A stretch of 13,164 nucleotides of DNA. Source: Promethearchaeota archaeon (lineage in GTDB: Archaea; Asgardarchaeota; Lokiarchaeia; Sigynarchaeales; SOKP01). Of the stretch, positions 5,980 through 12,136 are shown piece by piece; position 1 is the first letter of the stretch; the number at the start of each line of letters is the position of its first letter. The position numbers and the translations under genes are program-made. The stretch lies in the NCBI GenBank assembly GCA_014730295.1, contig WJIN01000099.1, positions 1 through 13,164 on the forward strand, read 5' to 3'. The notes under the pieces are model-generated. The model was not told where the DNA came from, ran no database searches, and saw only the letters and a program-made list of their open reading frames with translations.

Positions 5980-6720
5980 TTATTTTTCAATTGCTCCCAG
6001 CAGTTCCGCCAATCTATCTGGTAAAAGAAAACCTAAGTAATAAAACACAGCACTTAAAATGAGAATGCTACGTACTATTACAACAGTTATTTCATCCATT
6101 GGAATTAATGCATCAAAAAGAGCCCCCACGATAAAAAAGGTAAATGCAATAACCAAGAATCTTCCTTTCCACTTCACTTTCTGGTCGGTTGCTTTCAAGG
6201 ATTTATATGAGAAAATATATCCCGTAATAATAGTTATTAACACGGATAAAAGCTGGAAAACGAGAGTGAGGATACCCGGCGTATAATAAAATTCATCTCG
6301 AATTTCGCCAATGTATTCAAAGTATAACGATGGAGTAAGTAATAGTATGATCAAGATTACTTCATAAACCGCAGAAATAACAATGAATGGGATCGTAATC
6401 TTCTTTTCTGAATTGGGATAAATAATATGACTGAAAGAATAGATCCAACATACGAGCGCCACGGGAATAAATAGATTTGCCAGAGAAAAGAACACTAATT
6501 CTTCAAATTCATAATTTGCGATGAGAATTGAGAGAAACGAGAAGGAGCTCCCCCACCATGCGCTAGACAAAAAAATCCATGCCAATCCCACAGTGATGAT
6601 CTCCTTTCTTTTGAGCGTTTTATATTTCGTGAGGAGGCGTATGCCGATTATAATTGAGAGAAGGACAAATGTTAACGTTGTTATACCGTGGATGTAATCA
6701 AATAAATTTAAGTTTGCCAT
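5980..6720 (-). CDS. Seven-helix integral membrane protein, unknown function (246 aa)
   Basis: Seven hydrophobic segments fall at about 7-28, 41-62, 72-94, 107-130, 145-168, 184-204 and 210-232, with a short N-terminus and a cytoplasmic-looking tail ending DRLAELLGAIEK. Loops are short and there is no soluble domain. The second segment is Trp/Ser-rich (LAWIFLSSAWWGSSFSF). I chose ATG at 6720 rather than the in-frame GTG nine bases upstream, because that GTG is itself part of a GGTGA ribosome binding site spaced five bases from the ATG. No retinal-binding Lys is evident in the last helix, which argues against a rhodopsin. The topology resembles the 7TM sensor modules that precede histidine kinases, here standing alone, but I cannot assign a family. 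Confidence 0.8.
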   Translation of the reverse strand: MANLNLFDYIHGITTLTFVLLSIIIGIRLLTKYKTLKRKEIITVGLAWIFLSSAWWGSSFSFLSILIANYEFEELVFFSLANLFIPVALVCWIYSFSHIIYPNSEKKITIPFIVISAVYEVILIILLLTPSLYFEYIGEIRDEFYYTPGILTLVFQLLSVLITIITGYIFSYKSLKATDQKVKWKGRFLVIAFTFFIVGALFDALIPMDEITVVIVRSILILSAVFYYLGFLLPDRLAELLGAIEK

Positions 6721-6725
6721 AAAAT

Positions 6726-6730
6726 TCACC
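6726..6730 (-). promoter_or_regulatory. Ribosome binding site GGTGA that decides the start of the membrane protein
   Basis: GGTGA followed by ATTTT and then ATG (6720) on the minus strand. An upstream in-frame GTG (6727-6729) lies inside this motif and is therefore unlikely to be the start codon. The rubredoxin gene has the same GGTGA at the same kind of spacing. Confidence 0.6.
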
Positions 6731-6859
6731 GATAATGTACTAATTTATGTTTTTTATTTATTTTACATTCATCTTTGAACTTAATAAATGCATAAAAAAA
6801 AATATTATTTCAACATACCTAATTCAATCGACTTATTCGGAATGCATTTTTTTAAATGA

Positions 6860-6874
6860 GAAAGCTTAAAAATA
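6860..6874 (+). promoter_or_regulatory. BRE/TATA-like promoter element of the DtxR-type regulator
   Basis: GAAAGC followed by TTAAAAATA resembles an archaeal BRE plus TATA box, centred about 51 bases before the ATG, which predicts a leader of about 25 nt. Judged by eye. Confidence 0.35.
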
Positions 6875-6920
6875 AAAATTTTGAATACATATTACATTAT
6901 ACACATTATAAATTATTGCT

Positions 6921-7343
6921 ATGAGTAACCAACAGCGATTATCAGACATCCCTGAGTCCTACCAAAGATATCTCGATGAAATTTATACAATCGCGAGTAA
7001 GAAACGAGGCGGATGGGTGTCTAACAAAGAAATTGCCGAAAGTCTTAACGTAGAACCGGCATCCGTTTCTGGGATGTTAGAAAAATTAAAAGAATATGAT
7101 CTTATTAAATGGGAGCCGAGAAAAGCAATACGGTTAACTTCTAAGGGTAAAAACCTAGCAGAACAATTAAAAGAAATCCATCTACTATTAAAATCCTTCT
7201 TCGAAAAGGTTTTAAAACTTGAAAATGAAGATACTATCGAAGATTTAGCTTGTCAAATAGAACATCACATTACAAAGGATGTCAAAAATTCCTTAAAGGA
7301 TTTTTTAAATAATTATTTAAAGAAAAATAAATTAGATGAATAA
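6921..7343 (+). CDS. DtxR/MntR-family metal-dependent transcriptional regulator
   Basis: Residues about 14-75 are a winged helix: YLDEIYTI, V33SNKEIAESLNVEPASVSGM (recognition helix about 46-58), LKEYDLI and a wing ending IRLTSKG. The dimerization/metal domain follows: IH87LLLKSFFEKVL and AC111QIEHH (E114, H115), matching the His, Cys/Glu, Glu and His ligands of DtxR and MntR. The first-helix ligand differs: where MntR has Asp8 and DtxR Met10 this protein has Arg16, while Asp19 replaces MntR Glu11. Metal preference therefore cannot be read directly, and one site may be altered. At 140 aa it lacks the SH3-like third domain, as in MntR. It is likely a repressor of metal uptake or efflux genes. 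The 253-aa gene 41 bases downstream is probably co-transcribed. Confidence 0.88.
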   Translation: MSNQQRLSDIPESYQRYLDEIYTIASKKRGGWVSNKEIAESLNVEPASVSGMLEKLKEYDLIKWEPRKAIRLTSKGKNLAEQLKEIHLLLKSFFEKVLKLENEDTIEDLACQIEHHITKDVKNSLKDFLNNYLKKNKLDE

Positions 7344-7384
7344 ACCGATTTTAAATATAATAATCATTAAGCTAAGGATTCCAA

Positions 7385-8146
7385 ATGTCTGAAGAACTAA
7401 AGAGAAAGATAGAAATTATCAATAAATATTTTGAAGGCTTTTCGAATTATATTGAATTACAGGATCTAAGAGATTTTTTATTATTTACTTTGAACAGTCA
7501 AATCTCTTCCAATATATTAGCGCAACTCGGCATGGGGGGTAAACAAGAGGTCATAAATTTACCCTTTAACCCCGTGTTCAACATATATTACCAAAAAATT
7601 AATCTGATCTCTGCCGGGAATTTAATTGTATACTGTAAAACAGAGTCAATTTCAGATAAATTTATCATAGAGAAAAACGATCCAGTTTTAAAGAATTACC
7701 TAAATGAATTGGAAAAAGATCTGGCATTTAGGACAAGAGAAAAGTTTATTATCCCTAAAATCAGTGATTGTACACCGTTCCAAGAAGATGAGAATGAAGT
7801 ATTAGCTCTAAAAATCGATGATCTCTATCATGACTTAAAAAGCTTTATGGCAGTCACCGAACCAAATATTCTTTTTGTAATAGATGGCCCCCAAGAGTCT
7901 GATCCTGACCTCTTATTTGCGTTCAATATGATGCCAGAAATGCCAGGAAAAACGGATAAAAAAGTTTTAAGGATGGATGTGTATTTAGATCCAGAACATA
8001 AAACGCGAGATATTAAATATTTGAAACGTGAAGAGGACTATCGGCTTACCTTTTTACATGAGATTAAAGAAATAGGACATTCTGAACTGTTTAAATCTTC
8101 GTTCTCACTTATAATTCATATTAAATCGTTCGAAAAGCCATTCTAA
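7385..8146 (+). CDS. Hypothetical 253-aa protein in a unit with the DtxR-type regulator
   Basis: I do not recognise this protein. It has no clear membrane segment or signal peptide and only two scattered Cys (residues about 83 and 127), so a metal cluster is unlikely. Alternating beta-like and helical segments suggest a soluble alpha/beta fold. Notable pieces are an N-terminal helical part (1-45), a beta-rich stretch with FNPVFNIYYQKINLI (61-75) and LIVYC, an acidic middle, and NILFVIDGPQESDPD (about 160-174), which could be a strand-loop with clustered acidic residues. A weak AGGA lies six bases before the ATG. The 41-base gap from the regulator, with no terminator between, suggests one transcript, so it may respond to the same metal or act with the regulator. 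Confidence 0.72.
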   Translation: MSEELKRKIEIINKYFEGFSNYIELQDLRDFLLFTLNSQISSNILAQLGMGGKQEVINLPFNPVFNIYYQKINLISAGNLIVYCKTESISDKFIIEKNDPVLKNYLNELEKDLAFRTREKFIIPKISDCTPFQEDENEVLALKIDDLYHDLKSFMAVTEPNILFVIDGPQESDPDLLFAFNMMPEMPGKTDKKVLRMDVYLDPEHKTRDIKYLKREEDYRLTFLHEIKEIGHSELFKSSFSLIIHIKSFEKPF

Positions 8147-8157
8147 TCATAAATAAT

Positions 8158-8173
8158 CCCAAAATTTATTGGG
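8158..8173 (+). other. Small stem-loop just after the 253-aa gene
   Basis: CCCAA-AATTTA-TTGGG begins twelve bases after the TAA stop. It could mark the 3' end of the two-gene transcript, but no T-run follows, so its role as a terminator is doubtful. Confidence 0.25.
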
Positions 8174-8221
8174 CCATCTCATTATTTATTAATTATACGG
8201 CTATACTTTTGCAAAAAATAG

Positions 8222-8271
8222 ATGATTGGTTTATAGAGAGATCCTATTTAAACCATTTATTCATCAATCAT
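8222..8271. repeat. Nested inverted repeats upstream of the ribbon-helix-helix gene
   Basis: Outer arms ATGATTG (8222-8228) and CAATCAT (8265-8271) enclose inner arms GGTTTA (8228-8233) and TAAACC (8249-8254). The set lies about 100-150 bases before the RHH start in a 225-base gap without a gene. It could be an operator pair or a structured RNA end; chance in AT-rich DNA cannot be excluded. Confidence 0.3.
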
Positions 8272-8325
8272 TAAACTGTTAATGCTTAAGTGATTAATAT
8301 TTTGGGTTTATAAGCAATCCGACAA

Positions 8326-8345
8326 AATATATAATCTATATAAAG
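8326..8345 (+). promoter_or_regulatory. TATA-like promoter element(s) of the ribbon-helix-helix gene
   Basis: Two overlapping TATA-like motifs, AATATATAAT and CTATATAAAG, lie 27-46 bases before the ATG at 8372, predicting a very short or absent leader. The spaced pair TATATA-ATC-TATATA is symmetrical and could also be bound by the RHH protein itself as an autoregulatory operator. Confidence 0.4.
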
Positions 8346-8371
8346 AATGTATATTTTGACATGAATCAAAA

Positions 8372-8566
8372 ATGAGAATAATAACTATCAATCTTCCAGA
8401 AAAATACTTGGACGCTATTCAGATCTTAAACGACCTTGAAATATATCCCTCTAGGTCTGAAGCAATTCGTATCGCTTTAGAAAACTTTCTTAAAGACGAA
8501 CTTCGAATGTATGAAGATTTGGAAAGCGAGAAGTTTCAAATCCTTATCGAAAACAAGCAAAGCTAA
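8372..8566 (+). CDS. Ribbon-helix-helix (CopG/Arc-like) DNA-binding protein (64 aa)
   Basis: The protein has the RHH layout: a short N-terminal beta strand MRIITINLP (1-9) that would pair in a dimer and insert into the major groove, helix A KYLDAIQILNDLEI (about 11-24), the loop YPSRSEAIR that caps helix B (25-33), and helix B ending about residue 44, followed by an acidic tail (LKDELRMYEDLESEKFQ). The S-R-S-E-A-I-R motif is highly characteristic. At 64 aa it is a stand-alone regulator. No toxin gene follows, since the next plus-strand gene is the dehydrogenase at 8905, so an antitoxin role is not supported. The target is unknown; autoregulation is plausible from the symmetric AT motif in its promoter. 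Confidence 0.88.
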   Translation: MRIITINLPEKYLDAIQILNDLEIYPSRSEAIRIALENFLKDELRMYEDLESEKFQILIENKQS

Positions 8567-8604
8567 TTTTTTCCTTCTCTTATTTTTCTTTTTTCCTCTA
8601 TTTT
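8567..8604 (+). terminator. T-rich terminator after the ribbon-helix-helix gene
   Basis: Repeated T-runs (TTTTTT, TTTTT, TTTTTT, TTTT) begin directly after the TAA stop, as expected for archaeal oligo-T termination between convergent genes. Confidence 0.55.
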
Positions 8605-8618
8605 AGCCACTTCTCAAC

Positions 8619-8636
8619 AAAAAAGAAAAAGAAAAT
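8619..8636 (-). terminator. T-rich terminator after rubredoxin
   Basis: Read on the minus strand, TTTTCTTTTTCTTTTTT lies about 15-35 bases after the rubredoxin stop and faces the plus-strand T-tract of the neighbouring gene. Confidence 0.5.
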
Positions 8637-8652
8637 AATTGCTGATGTGATT

Positions 8653-8793
8653 CTAGCCTTCAATTTTTTCAAATTGATCTTTCGGGGCTCCACAAACCGG
8701 GCATACCCAATCTTCAGGTAAGTCCTCAAAGGGGGTCCCTTCTTCTTCCTCATCATATACATAACCGCACACAAGGCATTCCCATTTCGCCAT
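8653..8793 (-). CDS. Rubredoxin (46 aa)
   Basis: This is a small cytoplasmic electron carrier with one Fe(SCys)4 centre. On the minus strand ATG (8793) to TAG (8653) encodes a protein with both knuckles, C6LVC9[10 protein letters not shown] and C31PVC34GAPKDQFE, plus conserved aromatic residues W4, Y11, Y13 and W29. The length is slightly short of the usual 52-54 aa because the loop between knuckles is reduced ([15 protein letters not shown]). A GGTGA ribosome binding site at 8800-8804, six bases upstream of the ATG, confirms the start. It is divergent from the zinc dehydrogenase, with 111 bases between starts. In anaerobes rubredoxins donate electrons to superoxide reductase, rubrerythrin or flavodiiron proteins; none of these is in the window, so the partner is unknown. 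Confidence 0.95.
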   Translation of the reverse strand: MAKWECLVCGYVYDEEEEGTPFEDLPEDWVCPVCGAPKDQFEKIEG

Positions 8794-8799
8794 ACTTAT

Positions 8800-8804
8800 T
8801 CACC
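8800..8804 (-). promoter_or_regulatory. Ribosome binding site of rubredoxin
   Basis: GGTGA on the minus strand, six bases (ATAAGT) before the ATG; fits the motif seen before the membrane protein gene. Confidence 0.6.
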
Positions 8805-8904
8805 AAATAAGGTTTAGATATTAAAAGAATGGATGATTTTTTAAGACTATCAAATTTTAAAGATATGTTAATTAATCTAATCAGCTGAATCACAGGATAT
8901 AGAT

Positions 8905-9945
8905 ATGAAAGTGGCAAAATATTATAACAATAAAGATATTAAAACAGCAGAAATTCCTAAACCTACAATAAAAGATGATGAGTTTTTAGTTCGGGTAAAA
9001 AAATCAGGTATTTGCGGTTCAGATGTACTGGAATATTATCGTTTATCAAAGATGGAACGATTGGGGGTCGATTCATTGATTTTAGGGCATGAAATAGCAG
9101 GGGATATTGTAGAAGTTGGGGAAAAAATTGAAAGGTTCCAGATTGGAGATCGTGTATTTGTTTCTCACCATGTTCCATGTTTTCAGTGTCATTTTTGTGA
9201 ACAAGGGCATCATACCGCCTGCCATTTATTACATAATACTAACTTTGATCCAGGAGGATTTGCAGAATATGTAAGGATTCCAAATATTAATATTGAAAAA
9301 CAAGGAGTGTATGTGCTTGATGATGCGATGTCGTATGAGGATGGAGCTTTTATCGAACCCTTGGGTTGTGTTTGTAGAGCACAAAGACTAGCAGATATTC
9401 ATAAAGGACAAACTCTTCTTATCCTTGGGAGTGGAGTTTCTGGACTGCTTCATCTAAAACTAGCACGGGCAAAGGGAGTAGAACGGATCTTTACCACGGA
9501 TATAAGTAAATATCGTCTTGATAAGGCAATCGAATACGGTGCTGAAGGGGCACTAAATGCAACCGGAAATATTTCAGAGCAAGTCAAGCAACTTAATGAT
9601 GGGAGATTGCCAGACGTCATTTTAGTATGTACAGGTGCGTTATCTGCCGCGAAACAAGCTTTAGAATGTGTTGGACCGGGATCCATCATAGTCTTTTTTG
9701 CTGTGCCAAAACCGGGAGTGAATCTTGAAATTCCAATAAATTCTTACTGGAGAAATGAAGTCAAATTGATGACTTCTTATGGGGCAGCACCCCAAGATCT
9801 GGACGAGTCGTTTGAATGGATTAAATCCAAAAAAATTAATCCCACAGAACTAATCACCCATCGCTTTCCGTTAGAGCAAGCGCAAGAAGCATTTCAAACG
9901 GTCTGTGACGCAGACGAATCTCTCAAGGTACTTTTGGAACCATAG
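8905..9945 (+). CDS. Zinc-dependent medium-chain alcohol/sugar-alcohol dehydrogenase
   Basis: This is an MDR-family oxidoreductase that would oxidise an alcohol or polyol with a nicotinamide cofactor in the cytoplasm. Catalytic zinc ligands are C37 (GICGSD), H62-E63 (LGHEIAG) and E151 (FIEPLGC). The structural zinc lobe has all four Cys: C92, C95, C98 and C106. The Rossmann motif is G175SGVSG180, with D199 at the end of the second strand (FTTDISK), which favours NAD over NADP. At 346 aa it matches the threonine dehydrogenase, sorbitol dehydrogenase and butanediol dehydrogenase group; the exact substrate cannot be told. A TATA-like TTTTAAAG lies at about 8854-8861. The gene converges with the MBL hydrolase gene, leaving 39 bases between stops, and is divergent from rubredoxin. 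Confidence 0.9.
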   Translation: MKVAKYYNNKDIKTAEIPKPTIKDDEFLVRVKKSGICGSDVLEYYRLSKMERLGVDSLILGHEIAGDIVEVGEKIERFQIGDRVFVSHHVPCFQCHFCEQGHHTACHLLHNTNFDPGGFAEYVRIPNINIEKQGVYVLDDAMSYEDGAFIEPLGCVCRAQRLADIHKGQTLLILGSGVSGLLHLKLARAKGVERIFTTDISKYRLDKAIEYGAEGALNATGNISEQVKQLNDGRLPDVILVCTGALSAAKQALECVGPGSIIVFFAVPKPGVNLEIPINSYWRNEVKLMTSYGAAPQDLDESFEWIKSKKINPTELITHRFPLEQAQEAFQTVCDADESLKVLLEP

Positions 9946-9984
9946 AAACCATGAATCGAATAAATCGAATCCATACAATTAGAA

Positions 9985-10938
9985 TCATCTATTGAGATGG
10001 AGTAAGTGATTTTTAATAATCCAGTACTCCCAAAAAGTATAGATTTCTTTTAGAAATCCTTCCATCTTCTTTTTAGGAAAGAAAAGGTCTTTTTCTAATA
10101 ATTTATCTATTTTTTCTTCTGAGTTGTACTCGTGATCTCGATTTTCTAATCCACTCCGAATTTTTTCTTCATTCTCCATTATCTTTTTTCTCATATACTT
10201 AAAAGGTCTCGTCTCTGGCTTTTTAACAATATAACTATGGCTTGATGTTAGAAAATCAACCTCTTTGCGATAAATCTTCTCGACAGTTTCAATATCGCGC
10301 ATATACTGATCAATAGAACATTGCTTAAAGCCATACCACGGACCAAACCCGTCCCGTTCAGGACTGGAGATATCAAACCCAAGACAACTTATATGAAGAA
10401 TTCTTTCCTTTTGGAGCAGAAAACCCACATGAGAAATAGAATGTCCTATCAATGGAATCGTCTTTACTTCTAAATTTCCCAATTTTAAAATATCGCCGGG
10501 AATAAAATCGGATACATGTTCGCAAGGGTGATAGCCATTAATTTGTCCGAATTGGTGAATGGATGAAAATTTAACACCTTCCTCGAATTCATAACAATTA
10601 TAGAAATTTTTTAGTTCGAGTAAATTTTTTGCCTCTCCTTGAGGTGCAAGAATTTGAGCACCATGGTGTTCCCACGCATGTACATGGGCGATATGGTCCA
10701 TATGTCCATGGGTGTTTATATAATGAGAAGCGTTTCCAAATAGTTCCACAAGTGCGTCAACAAATTTCGGTTCGATGTTTAGGTCCAATACAATCAATTT
10801 CTCATTCCTTCCCGCTTTTGGCAAAACAATTAGCCCATCAGAGCATGAGAAATAAAAAGGAGGGCTTTTTTGTTTCACCAAAAGAACTCCATCTGCTACT
10901 TCTTCAATATTCAATCCATTTATTTTTCTTTCGGACAT
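9985..10938 (-). CDS. MBL-fold metallo-hydrolase
   Basis: This is a binuclear-metal hydrolase of the metallo-beta-lactamase fold. The metal motif is H77GH79MD81H82 (THGHMDH), with further ligands at H166 in GHSISH, probably D189 in CLGFDI, and H234 in SSHSYIV. The family usually hydrolyses thioesters, phosphodiesters, lactones or similar bonds. The central motif is HxHxDH rather than the HxExD of oxygen-reducing flavodiiron proteins, and no flavodoxin domain follows, so it is not a partner-type FprA for the nearby rubredoxin. The last about 80 residues (240-317) are a helical extension rich in Lys/Glu and aromatics (TFWEYWIIKNH), which may form a substrate lid, as in glyoxalase II-like or quorum-quenching relatives. 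The LsrF-like gene ends 98 bases upstream on the same strand. No ribosome binding site is visible. Confidence 0.87.
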   Translation of the reverse strand: MSERKINGLNIEEVADGVLLVKQKSPPFYFSCSDGLIVLPKAGRNEKLIVLDLNIEPKFVDALVELFGNASHYINTHGHMDHIAHVHAWEHHGAQILAPQGEAKNLLELKNFYNCYEFEEGVKFSSIHQFGQINGYHPCEHVSDFIPGDILKLGNLEVKTIPLIGHSISHVGFLLQKERILHISCLGFDISSPERDGFGPWYGFKQCSIDQYMRDIETVEKIYRKEVDFLTSSHSYIVKKPETRPFKYMRKKIMENEEKIRSGLENRDHEYNSEEKIDKLLEKDLFFPKKKMEGFLKEIYTFWEYWIIKNHLLHLNR

Positions 10939-11036
10939 ATTCTTAACAATGAGGAAAATTTTAACGGTAAAAATAATTAACCCTAAAAGAAAGATTTAAG
11001 CTTTAGAAAAAGAGATAAATAAAAATTAATAAAAAT

Positions 11037-11834
11037 TTATAGACCCTTCGGGCCATTTTCGTAGATTTCGTATGCCTCGTCAACAGACGCATTTTCATGT
11101 ACAATTGCGCCAACGGCTTTGATCATCCCTATGGGGCTGTCGCTTAGAAATATGTTTCTGCCCATATCGACTCCGACGGCTCCCTCTACTATAGCATTCT
11201 TAGCCATTTGTAATGCATCTCGTTCTGGAATTTTCTTACCTCCCGCTATGACAATAGGAACAGGGCAAATACCTGTTACGTCCTCAAAATCGTCGCAATA
11301 ATAGGTTTTTACAAAATGGGCGCCCATTTCTGCGGCTAATCTGCTTGCCATCCCCAAATATCGTGCATCACGAGCCATTTCTCTTCCGACTGCAGTGACG
11401 GCTAATACGGGAATTCCATAATCTTGTCCCCAGTTTACGAGTTTGGATAAGTTCATGATAGTTTGTTTCTCATATTCGCCACCTACAAAAATTGAACATG
11501 TAATTGCTGACACATTTAATCTAATCGCATCTTCGATGGTTACATTGATCTCTTCATTGGACAATTCCTTCATCATGCTAGAACCAGCAGATACTCGCAA
11601 CACAATTGGTTTATCAATTTCGGCAGCCACGCAAGATCTCAGCATACCTCTGGTAAGCATCAAGGCATCCGCATGCTCGAATAAGGGATTTAAGTCGGTG
11701 AAACATTTTAATTGCCCGGGAATATTCCCAAAATACCCGTGATCCATCGCGAGCATAACACAGTGTCCAGTTTTGGGGTTGATAATCCGAGATAATCGAT
11801 TCTTCATTCCCCATCCCATCTGAATATTTTGCAT
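11037..11834 (-). CDS. LsrF-like class I aldolase/thiolase (DeoC/LsrF family)
   Basis: In E. coli LsrF transfers an acetyl group from 3-hydroxy-5-phosphonooxypentane-2,4-dione to CoA, giving DHAP and acetyl-CoA, at the end of AI-2 breakdown. Resemblance to LsrF, compared from memory, is strong over the whole length: WGMKNRLSRIINPKTG, AMDHGYF, PLFEHADALMLTRGMLRS, RYLGMASRLAAEMGA, the Schiff-base lysine in VKTYY (Lys176 from this start), CPVPIVIAGGKKIPERDAL and GVDMGRNIF. It is a TIM barrel, and the catalytic Lys and phosphate loop (GGKK, GRNIF) are present. I chose ATG at 11834: AGTGA ends five bases before it, whereas the in-frame GTG at 11843 lies inside that motif. No other lsr genes are near. 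The archaeal enzyme may act on another phosphoketose; class I fructose-bisphosphate aldolase or aminodideoxyheptulosonate synthase are more distant alternatives. Confidence 0.8.
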   Translation of the reverse strand: MQNIQMGWGMKNRLSRIINPKTGHCVMLAMDHGYFGNIPGQLKCFTDLNPLFEHADALMLTRGMLRSCVAAEIDKPIVLRVSAGSSMMKELSNEEINVTIEDAIRLNVSAITCSIFVGGEYEKQTIMNLSKLVNWGQDYGIPVLAVTAVGREMARDARYLGMASRLAAEMGAHFVKTYYCDDFEDVTGICPVPIVIAGGKKIPERDALQMAKNAIVEGAVGVDMGRNIFLSDSPIGMIKAVGAIVHENASVDEAYEIYENGPKGL

Positions 11835-11937
11835 ATTTTTCACTTCTCTTCTTTTGTGTATATTGTATTTTATATGGTATGCTATTTAATTTTTAAATTG
11901 TTTTAAATTTTATAGTTTGTTAGCAAACCACCTTACA

Positions 11938-12062
11938 GAGGAGAATATACTCATGAATAGGTGTCATTTAGAGCGAAAATATATCCTTTAGACTACGAGA
12001 AAATATTCAAAGGAGAAATTCATGATAAATATGAGTTAATATTATATAATATAATTAGGTAA
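11938..12062 (+). pseudogene. Possible decayed small gene behind a strong ribosome binding site
   Basis: In the 300-base gap between the LsrF-like gene and the 281-aa gene, GAGGAG (11938-11943) stands nine bases before ATG (11953), but that frame stops at TAG 11989 after 12 codons. A shifted frame starting at GTG 11961 runs 33 codons to TAA 12060 and has protein-like content (AKIYPLDYEKIFKGEIHDKY). A frameshift between the two would give one short gene. The peptide faintly recalls the N-terminus of ASCH-type domains, but this is too short to trust. The rest of the gap is AT-rich; AGGAGAATATA near 11940 recurs inverted at about 12091-12103. Confidence 0.22.
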
Positions 12063-12136
12063 AGAATCGATCTTAGAGCTTCCCTAATCAGAATATATTC
12101 TCCTATTAGTTCACCCTTCAAGAGGGTATTTAAAAA

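Noticed and set aside
5980..6720. Seven-helix protein as a rhodopsin or heliorhodopsin
   Set aside because: No retinal-binding Lys is visible in the last helix and no rhodopsin motifs are present.
8361..8375. Four-codon leader (ATG AAT CAA AAA TGA) overlapping the RHH start as ATGA
   Set aside because: Too short to distinguish from chance in AT-rich DNA, and the TATA spacing puts the transcript start at about or after this ATG.
8372..8566. RHH protein as antitoxin of a toxin-antitoxin pair
   Set aside because: No small toxin-like gene follows or overlaps; the next features are a terminator and an opposite-strand rubredoxin.
11443..11742. 99-aa plus-strand frame inside the LsrF-like gene, and similar antisense frames in the dehydrogenase, MBL, PhnN and membrane-protein genes
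   Set aside because: They are shadows of well-supported genes on the other strand.
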